Below, in pieces: positions 1-5,875 of a DNA stretch of 5,875 nt. Position numbers and translations under genes: made by a program. The stretch's first letter is position 1. Every line of letters starts with the position of its first letter. The notes below the pieces were generated by a model. The model worked only from the letters and a program-made list of their open reading frames with translations, made no database searches and was not told the DNA's origin. Source of the stretch: Paludibacter sp. (GTDB taxonomy: Bacteria; Bacteroidota; Bacteroidia; Bacteroidales; Paludibacteraceae); the NCBI GenBank assembly GCA_030655595.1, contig JAUSNQ010000152.1, positions 1-5,875 of the forward strand, read 5' to 3'.

Positions 1-32
1 TACATACTTATTTTAATATTTATTATATGTCC

Positions 33-68
33 TTTGCATTAATAAATAGTTTTATATCTCTACTTTTG
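33..68 (+). promoter_or_regulatory. Candidate Bacteroidota-type promoter for the propeller-amidase pair
   Basis: The octamer TACTTTTG at 61-68 matches the Bacteroides primary sigma factor -7 consensus TAnnTTTG exactly. A TTTG at 33-36 could serve as the -33 element, but the 24-base gap is about four bases longer than the usual roughly 20, so that half is weak. Transcription would start near 73-78, leaving a leader of about 50 bases before the ATG at 129. The leader is rich in T and A and has no Shine-Dalgarno sequence, as is normal in this phylum. The rest of 1-128 shows no ORF, hairpin or repeat that I can support. Confidence 0.5.
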
Positions 69-128
69 ACTTTCTAATTTCAATTCTTCTATCTTTCATT
101 TTTATCCTTATTCTAATAAATTATATGT

Positions 129-1052
129 ATGAAAAAAACGATTCTCTCTTTATGCGCATTGATAATATGCAGTTCCCTGATTTATGCTCAGGGGATTAGA
201 GTTATCAGCAACGAAGTAGTTCCACTGCCTGTTTCAGAAACGGGCTACTCCCCGGTAATGAGTCCGGCAGGTGATTATATTTTAATCACCGGACATGATT
301 TGACAGGTATTCGCAAATACGACCTTGTTACACGTAAACTACAAACACTCGCAACTGACAAAGGTGCCGGATTTGATGTTCAAATCTCAGAAGATGGTAA
401 TTTAGTGGCATATAGAAGTCAGCAATACAAAAACCGACTTCGATACACCACCTTAAAGACTGTAGATATTTCCACAGGAAAACAAAATGAGATTGTGAAA
501 GAAACCCGTGATTTGGAAAAATTTCTGATTAAAGACGGAACAGTATTGGCAATTGAAAAGGGCACATTAAAAACCAAAAGAATTTCAGGAAAGACTCTCA
601 GAACAGTACCTGCGATAAGCAGCATCAGCAAGGGACAGTTGTACTTAACACAAAACAAAAAGACTTCGCTCATATCACCTGCAGGGACAGGTAAAAATTA
701 TTTGTGGACGTCCATATCTCCGGACGGAAAGAAAATGATTTATTACGTTATCGAACAAGGAAAATCTTATGTGAGCAACCTTGATGGCTCTAACGCTATT
801 TCGCTGGGCGTTTTGCGTGCCCCAAAATGGATGGGAAATAACTGGGTGGTTGGCATGGAGGATTATGACAACGGCACTTTCATCACAGCATCCAAAATTA
901 TTGCGGTTGCAGCAAATGGCACCAAACGGACTGCCCTCACCGATGATTCGGTTATCGCAACCAATCCTTCCGGCTCTGCCGATGCTACTAAAATCGCGTA
1001 CAACACCGCCGATGGAAAAATCTACTTCATGAACCTTGAAATCACAGAATAA
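129..1052 (+). CDS. Secreted TolB-like (PD40) beta-propeller protein
   Basis: A 307-residue protein predicted to be exported and to fold as a TolB/WD40-like beta-propeller. Residues 1-20 form a signal peptide (MKKT start, hydrophobic core, probable cleavage after IYA at 20). The cysteine at 15 lacks a proper lipobox, so it is unlikely to be a lipoprotein. Propeller blade signatures of the PD40 kind recur: MSPAGDYILI at 44-53, ISEDGNLVAY at 86-95, ISPDGKKMIYY at 196-206 and SADATKIAYN at 283-292. Each is followed by a strand ending in a short polar turn. No catalytic domain, OmpA domain or T9SS tail is present, so the product should stay in the periplasm. Its length fits one propeller of five to six blades. 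The next gene starts four bases after its stop, which suggests one operon and coupled translation. By family, such propellers bind proteins or ligands; the partner here is unknown, with the neighbouring amidase an obvious but untested candidate. The ATG at 129 is chosen because it begins the signal peptide directly. Confidence 0.85.
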   Translation: MKKTILSLCALIICSSLIYAQGIRVISNEVVPLPVSETGYSPVMSPAGDYILITGHDLTGIRKYDLVTRKLQTLATDKGAGFDVQISEDGNLVAYRSQQYKNRLRYTTLKTVDISTGKQNEIVKETRDLEKFLIKDGTVLAIEKGTLKTKRISGKTLRTVPAISSISKGQLYLTQNKKTSLISPAGTGKNYLWTSISPDGKKMIYYVIEQGKSYVSNLDGSNAISLGVLRAPKWMGNNWVVGMEDYDNGTFITASKIIAVAANGTKRTALTDDSVIATNPSGSADATKIAYNTADGKIYFMNLEITE

Positions 1053-1056
1053 AACC

Positions 1057-4000
1057 ATGAAAAAAACACTATATCAATCAGGCTTGATCATTTTATTGTC
1101 GATACTGGCAATCACGAATGTATATGGAGAAAACGTGTTGAGTCAGGCACGTGTTTACATCAACCCCGGACACGGAGGTTGGGGCTCCAACGACCGTCCA
1201 CTAGCAACTATCAATTACGCAATTCTGGACACCCTGGGGTTTTTCGAAACAAAATCGAACCTCATGAAAGGGCTGGCGTTGAGAGACGAATTGCAAAAAG
1301 CGGGAGTGGGTTACGTGCGCATGTCACGCACCAGAAACGGCATAGCCCCGAGTTCTCAGGCTACATTAAACAACCATGAAGTATATGAAGGGGAAGGACA
1401 AATCGTTACATTGTCGGTTGTGTGTGCGGACATCGAAACCAACAACATGGACTATTTTCTGTCCATCCACAGCAATGCGACAACCGAAGGTTCGACCACC
1501 AATTATCCTTTGTTGTTATTCAGGGGAACGGATGCAGCATCCGGCAACGGGTTAACTTATGCGCGCGACATGGCCAGAGATGCCTGGAAATACATCGCGA
1601 AAAACGGGATTAGTTACTACTCTGCCTATACGGATGCGACATCAAACAACACCCGTGGTGATATCACTTTTTATGGCTCAAGCACCACAGTAGGTGGCTA
1701 CACAGGTTATCTCGGGGTGCTTAAACATGGCTGCGACGGATTCCTGAGTGAAGGCAGTTTTCATACCTATCATCCTGAACGGCATCGTTTGCTGAACAGA
1801 GATTATTGCAATCAGGAAGGTATTCGATTTACCCGCGCCATCCGGGCGTGGTTTGGTGACAATACCGAAACCAAGGGTTCCATCATGGGTACGGTTAAAG
1901 ACAAAAATCAAGCGTTGACGCATAATTTATACACCTACAAGATCGGATCATTCGACCAATACAAACCGATGAACGAAGTGACTGTCAAACTTCTGAATTC
2001 CAATGGAAATACAGTCACCACCTACAAAACAGATAAGGAGCACAACGGTATTTTTGTTTTCAACGAATTAACTCCGGGAACCTATTCAATCGAATATGAT
2101 ATCCCCGGCTATTGGAAAGAAACAGAAGTAATAGAGGTGACTGCAAACGAAACAGCCTTCATCAACAAATTGCTGTCTGATTTATCTCAACCTGACCCCA
2201 ATGAGGAAGTGGAAGAAACCATTGTAGAAGTTGCCGATTTCCCCCACCCTGTTCAGGATGGAGATATTGCGGCAGCAAACAATTATAATTTTGCAAAAAC
2301 AATTGAATTTACACTTGATTCCTTAGAGAATCTGACCGTTCGTCGGGCTATTTTCAGGAATGGCAAATATTATATTTTAGCGGTAGATGCACAAAAGAAA
2401 CCGAATCTATTGGTGATGAATCCAGAAACAGGCGAACTCATCAAAAAAATGAGTACAGCAGGACTTTCCGTAGAAGGTTACAACGGAAAATCGCATTTGT
2501 ATGTGCTTTCGGATATTGCTTTCACACAAGATGATGTATTGCTGGGAGTGAATTCTACGGTTGTAGGAAGAGAAAACAATAGTTTTCAAACTGGTGATTT
2601 TTATGTGTATAAATGGCAGGCGAGCAACGACACGATTCTGGAAGATGCAACTCCTAGAGTGTTTTTGAAATTACCTACCAACACGAGTGCCAGTTTGGTC
2701 GCAGCCGGAAACAACAACTCCAATTTATTGGCAAACAGCTTTACCGTTTCAGGCACACTCAACAAACTGAAAATCTATTTCGATTCACATCCGAGCGACA
2801 ACTGGGGACCAACCGATTGGGCGGTTCGCTATGTAAGCTGGAATGTTGAAAACGGAATAGTAACCGGCACACAGTTCAACAACTCCTTGTTAACAATCAA
2901 CACAGGAGGTTTGGGTGAAGATTCGCAAATTTCATTGTCACCCCTTGCTCCTAATCGTTTCATTGTAGATGGCAATAAAATCAACCCGTTTGAACTGGAA
3001 ATGAACTGGATGACAAACGATAAAATACAAACAGGGGCATTTTCAGCTTCCATTCCGCTATTATCGAAAGGCGCCAACTATTTCCGGTATGCCAATAAAA
3101 TTTACATGAGTACACCGGTATGCGAAAAGCAAACTGACGACAGCTATGCGTATCAACTTCATTTGTATGACATTACCAACGGACTGAACAACGCCATCAA
3201 AGTAGGCGAAACCAGCACCGACATCACAAACGAAGCTACACTCAGCAACATGGCAGGCTTTGGAAAAGTTGACAACGCTGATATCGATTTACATCTCTTG
3301 GTTGGCAATAAAGCAGTGAAATACAGCACCAAAAATGCGGTACAGCAAGCCTCGCCCGCACGTATATTTGCATACGGACTGACTTCAACATACAGTGAAG
3401 CCGACAATGGATATAAAATCAATTTCAAACTGAATGAAAACGCCAGCTCTGTTGATTTGACACTGATGCATGCAACTTCAAATGAAGCAGTAAAAGTTAT
3501 TTCATTGGGAGCGAAAAACAAAGGAGCAAACGAGATTGTGCTCGACAAAGCAGAAATCCCGGAAACCGGTGAATTCAACTGGCAATTGCGTGTTTCAGCA
3601 CCCAATGTTACCCGTTTCACCAAACTGTCGGATGAAAATCCTCTATACAACTATTTTGCCCCCAAAGGGATAGCCATCGACAAGTCACCTGAGAGTCCGT
3701 ATTTCGGCCGGATCTACATCACCAACACGGCGTCAGGTCAATCAGCTGATAGAAACACCACAACCGGCATTTATGTCATGGCACCCGATGCCTCCGATGT
3801 AACCGGACAGGGCAACACGGCTTATGCAGGAGGCATTGCGTGGACAGGCGTGAACGGGGAAGGACCGCGGAAAGTTACTGTCACCAATGACGGTCGGGTA
3901 TTTATTGCCGATGCAAGCACTACCAAAGCAGGAATTTATTTCATGAATCCCGAAACATTCAGCATCAGTTCAATTTTCCCGAATGCGACGGTGACAAGTG

Positions 4001-4938
4001 GTTCCGTTAAAATCAATAACATCTATGTTTGCGGACAAATAGTGGCCATCAGCGCAAAAGGTTCCGGAGCTTCAACTCAGTTGTACGCTGTTGATAAAAC
4101 AGCTTCGGGTTTAAGCTGGAAGAAAAACATCAATGTTTACAATATCGGGGTAAACAATACCTGGACAACTGCTCCCACTTCATCGGCTGCAGGCGGAAGC
4201 TATATCGGAAATGACAACAGCAGCATCGTTGCGGTTTCAACGGGGTACTGGGGCGGACAATTCCGTGGGGCTGGAAGTAACACCGTAGCTAATCCTTGCA
4301 TGTTCTATTACAGCAATAGTTTCAATGAAACTGTATTCAATACTGCAGAATTTAAAGACAAAGCTGGTGCAACCATCACACTTGGTCAAGCATCACAAAA
4401 CGGAGGATTGGCTGTTGATGAAGCAAAAGGAACGGTTGCACTCAGTTACAATGGTGGCGTGTACATCTTCAGCTATAAACTGAATAAAGAAGGAGTACCG
4501 GTAGTCGTTCCGAAGTTCCAGCATGCTTTAGATGTAGCTTCGGTTACTTACGATGACTTTGCATTTGATTATGCCGGCAACTTGTATGCTGTCTCCAATT
4601 CTGGCAAACGAATCAGCGTGTGGGCCATGCCGACAGACGATAACAGCAGCACGATTCCTGCGGATAAATCATTGATAATAAAACAAAATGATCTGTCATC
4701 AGTTCGAAACACAGCGGTTAAAACATCCGTATATCCAAACCCAGCAGATGGATTCATCACCATTGAATCAAAAGAGTTGATAAACACCATTCAGATTTTT
4801 GATTTAAGTGGCAGTTTGATCAATAACATCAGCAATGTAAGCAGCAACAAAGAAACAATTGATATATCAAATTTAAAATCAGGTGTTTATTTGTTGAGGG
4901 TTAATGGCACATCGACAGTGAAAGTTACACGAAAATAA
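1057..4938 (+). CDS. T9SS-exported multidomain N-acetylmuramoyl-L-alanine amidase (Amidase_3)
   Basis: A 1293-residue secreted zinc amidase predicted to cleave the MurNAc-L-alanine bond of peptidoglycan. Residues 1-24 are a signal peptide (cleavage near VYG). The Amidase_3 domain spans about 31-267. The likely zinc ligands are H39 in INPGHGG, E64 in FFETKSNL and H138 in FLSIHSNA, and the likely catalytic glutamate is E232 in FLSEGSFHTYHPE. All are present, so the enzyme looks active. Residues 275-372 resemble a carboxypeptidase-regulatory-like beta-sandwich (GTVKD start, GIFVFNELTPGTYSIEY). An acidic linker follows at 379-392. Residues about 395-765 and 860-1190 look like two beta-propeller regions (both contain MNPET), separated by a FlgD/Fn3-like Ig domain at about 768-848. 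Residues 1223-1293 are a type A T9SS sorting domain (VYPNPADGFITIES, IFDLSGSLI, SNLKSGVYLLRVN, final KVTRK). The ATG at 1057 is preferred over an in-frame TTG at 1036, which overlaps the upstream gene and would add seven polar residues before the signal peptide. The amidase, signal peptide and tail are secure; the middle domain names are tentative (the first propeller may match DUF4623). Confidence 0.9.
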   Translation: MKKTLYQSGLIILLSILAITNVYGENVLSQARVYINPGHGGWGSNDRPLATINYAILDTLGFFETKSNLMKGLALRDELQKAGVGYVRMSRTRNGIAPSSQATLNNHEVYEGEGQIVTLSVVCADIETNNMDYFLSIHSNATTEGSTTNYPLLLFRGTDAASGNGLTYARDMARDAWKYIAKNGISYYSAYTDATSNNTRGDITFYGSSTTVGGYTGYLGVLKHGCDGFLSEGSFHTYHPERHRLLNRDYCNQEGIRFTRAIRAWFGDNTETKGSIMGTVKDKNQALTHNLYTYKIGSFDQYKPMNEVTVKLLNSNGNTVTTYKTDKEHNGIFVFNELTPGTYSIEYDIPGYWKETEVIEVTANETAFINKLLSDLSQPDPNEEVEETIVEVADFPHPVQDGDIAAANNYNFAKTIEFTLDSLENLTVRRAIFRNGKYYILAVDAQKKPNLLVMNPETGELIKKMSTAGLSVEGYNGKSHLYVLSDIAFTQDDVLLGVNSTVVGRENNSFQTGDFYVYKWQASNDTILEDATPRVFLKLPTNTSASLVAAGNNNSNLLANSFTVSGTLNKLKIYFDSHPSDNWGPTDWAVRYVSWNVENGIVTGTQFNNSLLTINTGGLGEDSQISLSPLAPNRFIVDGNKINPFELEMNWMTNDKIQTGAFSASIPLLSKGANYFRYANKIYMSTPVCEKQTDDSYAYQLHLYDITNGLNNAIKVGETSTDITNEATLSNMAGFGKVDNADIDLHLLVGNKAVKYSTKNAVQQASPARIFAYGLTSTYSEADNGYKINFKLNENASSVDLTLMHATSNEAVKVISLGAKNKGANEIVLDKAEIPETGEFNWQLRVSAPNVTRFTKLSDENPLYNYFAPKGIAIDKSPESPYFGRIYITNTASGQSADRNTTTGIYVMAPDASDVTGQGNTAYAGGIAWTGVNGEGPRKVTVTNDGRVFIADASTTKAGIYFMNPETFSISSIFPNATVTSGSVKINNIYVCGQIVAISAKGSGASTQLYAVDKTASGLSWKKNINVYNIGVNNTWTTAPTSSAAGGSYIGNDNSSIVAVSTGYWGGQFRGAGSNTVANPCMFYYSNSFNETVFNTAEFKDKAGATITLGQASQNGGLAVDEAKGTVALSYNGGVYIFSYKLNKEGVPVVVPKFQHALDVASVTYDDFAFDYAGNLYAVSNSGKRISVWAMPTDDNSSTIPADKSLIIKQNDLSSVRNTAVKTSVYPNPADGFITIESKELINTIQIFDLSGSLINNISNVSSNKETIDISNLKSGVYLLRVNGTSTVKVTRK

Positions 4939-4954
4939 GGTAAGTGTATAAGCA

Positions 4955-4991
4955 AAAAAACTCCCTCAGAAATAATCTGAGGGAGTTTTTT
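4955..4991. terminator. Bidirectional intrinsic terminator between convergent genes
   Basis: A perfect inverted repeat has arms ACTCCCTCAGA (4960-4970) and TCTGAGGGAGT (4976-4986) around an AATAA loop (4971-4975). The stem extends by five A-T pairs (4955-4959 with 4987-4991). Read on the plus strand it ends in six T (4986-4991); read on the minus strand it ends in seven T, from the A-run at 4954-4960. It therefore fits rho-independent termination in both directions, 16 bases after the amidase stop and 19 bases after the kinase stop. Confidence 0.93.
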
Positions 4992-5010
4992 ATTGCGCTT
5001 ATTTTGAATT

Positions 5011-5847
5011 TTATTTCGAATAATACTTGATCAACCCATCCATGGGCGATTGCACAATTTCCGCAATTTCTATGTGTAGACTGGACGCAACTTCGCGCAG
5101 CACATCTTGAAAATGAAATGCCACTGAACCAGCAAAAGATACTTGATGATTCTTGTAATCATATTGCATGACATTTTTTCTGAAAAAATCTTCGAATGCA
5201 TTGTAAACCAAATCATGAATGGAGGGCTCATGTAAGTTGTCCTTGATAAACGGACAAACACTCGCCATAAAGCGACTGGGCATGGATTGCTTATAAACTT
5301 TTTCCAAAATCTGAGCAACACTGAGATTGATGTATTTTAAGAAATCTTCTTTGATAGCCGGAGAAAACTGATTTTTCAAACAAGAGCCCATAAAAAGCCG
5401 TCCCAATACAGCGCCGCTGCCCTCATCGCCCAGCATAAAACCAAGCGGAGAAACATGTTGTACAATCCTTTTACCATCGTAGAAACAAGAGTTCGATCCT
5501 GTGCCCAAAATACATGCTATACCAGGTTTATCTCCCCACAATCCAACTGCAGTACCTAACAAATCGCTGTCGATTTGAATATTCCCTGCATGTATATTAT
5601 CAGCAATCGCAGACTTAATCAACTCATTCTTTTCGGGAAACGCACAACCGGCACCATAAAAATACACAGAGTCAATGATGTCGTTTTTAAGTTCGGGAAC
5701 CAGCGACAGACTAATTTCATTACTGATGTCTTCCGTTGTACGATGAAAAGGATTTGCGCCTTTTGTAAATACTCTCTTTTTCAATACCCCATGGTCAACC
5801 AAGCACCAATCTACTTTAGTCGAACCTCCATCTGCTAATAATATCAT
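5011..5847 (-). CDS. BadF/BadG/BcrA/BcrD-family sugar kinase, probable N-acetylglucosamine kinase
   Basis: A complete 278-residue cytoplasmic ASKHA-fold kinase that likely uses ATP to phosphorylate N-acetylglucosamine to GlcNAc-6-phosphate. The fold's motifs appear in order: phosphate-1 loop ADGGSTKVDW (5-14), YGAGC (64-68), likely catalytic aspartate D95 in DSDLLGTA, phosphate-2 loop ILGTGSNS (113-120), the substrate-side GDEGSG (140-145), an adenosine-site FAGSVA (238-243), and PMDGL (268-272). No signal peptide or membrane segment is seen. The length is close to that of other bacterial members of this group and shorter than the roughly 340-residue mammalian NAGK. The ATG is two codons before the first core strand (ILLADGG), so the start is tightly constrained. 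The gene converges on the amidase gene and shares its terminator. Only 28 bases of AT-rich leader lie upstream inside the window and no promoter can be assigned. A related family member, MurK of Clostridium, acts on both MurNAc and GlcNAc, so MurNAc or glucosamine specificity cannot be excluded. Confidence 0.87.
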   Translation of the reverse strand: MILLADGGSTKVDWCLVDHGVLKKRVFTKGANPFHRTTEDISNEISLSLVPELKNDIIDSVYFYGAGCAFPEKNELIKSAIADNIHAGNIQIDSDLLGTAVGLWGDKPGIACILGTGSNSCFYDGKRIVQHVSPLGFMLGDEGSGAVLGRLFMGSCLKNQFSPAIKEDFLKYINLSVAQILEKVYKQSMPSRFMASVCPFIKDNLHEPSIHDLVYNAFEDFFRKNVMQYDYKNHQVSFAGSVAFHFQDVLREVASSLHIEIAEIVQSPMDGLIKYYSK

Positions 5848-5875
5848 ATCTTAATATATATTTGTTTTTTATACA

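Noticed and set aside
143..188. Possible lipoprotein signal in the propeller protein because of cysteines at residues 9 and 15
   Set aside because: The residues before Cys15 are Leu-Ile-Ile, with no small residue at -1, so the lipobox rule is not met. A signal peptidase I site after residue 20 fits better.
125..199. Short ATG-started frame of 24 codons overlapping the propeller gene start out of frame
   Set aside because: It begins four bases before the real ATG and yields a sequence with no leader-peptide features such as repeated regulatory codons, and no attenuator hairpin follows.
675..1058. A 127-codon minus-strand open frame opposite the propeller gene
   Set aside because: It covers the coding part of the propeller gene. 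The translation is rich in Cys, Arg and Ile with no family features, as expected for an antisense shadow.
3159..3650. A 163-codon open frame on the minus strand inside the amidase gene
   Set aside because: It lies wholly within a well-supported coding region, its translation shows no recognisable domain, and it has no promoter or leader of its own. It is a shadow of the amidase frame.
5848..5875. Possible promoter for the kinase in the AT-rich bases at the right edge
   Set aside because: On the minus strand this segment has no TAnnTTTG match, and it is too short to contain a full promoter plus leader. The promoter is probably outside the window.

Overview
The window looks like a piece of a Bacteroidota chromosome, most likely order Bacteroidales. 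Three signs support this: a type IX secretion (T9SS) type A sorting domain at the end of the large protein, a TAnnTTTG-type promoter element upstream of the first gene, and translation starts without a Shine-Dalgarno sequence in AT-rich leaders. The exact genus cannot be read from the sequence.

Layout. Bases 1-128 are an AT-rich intergenic leader with one plausible promoter (-7 element at 61-68). Two plus-strand genes follow and form a tight pair. The first (129-1052) encodes a secreted 307-residue TolB-like (PD40) beta-propeller protein. The second (1057-4938, four bases after the first stop) encodes a 1293-residue secreted N-acetylmuramoyl-L-alanine amidase of the Amidase_3 type. Its order is signal peptide, zinc amidase, carboxypeptidase-regulatory-like beta-sandwich, propeller-like region, FlgD-type Ig-like domain, second propeller-like region, T9SS sorting domain. 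A strong hairpin with an A-tract on one side and a T-tract on the other (4955-4991) sits between this gene and a convergent minus-strand gene. That gene (5847-5011) encodes a 278-residue BadF/BadG-type sugar kinase, most likely an N-acetylglucosamine kinase. The window ends 28 bases upstream of its start, so its promoter is probably outside.

How the genes may work together. The amidase has the ligands needed to cut the bond between MurNAc and the stem peptide of peptidoglycan, but its C-terminal signal predicts export across the outer membrane. Its substrate may therefore be foreign or shed peptidoglycan rather than the cell's own periplasmic wall. The propeller protein is co-transcribed by position, but its role is unknown. 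The cytoplasmic kinase could phosphorylate amino sugars recovered from peptidoglycan or chitin. It is on the other strand, so a shared pathway is only a suggestion. I see no RNA gene, mobile element, CRISPR array or long DNA repeat. The most unusual item is the large multidomain T9SS amidase. I do not see clear proof of an undescribed system.
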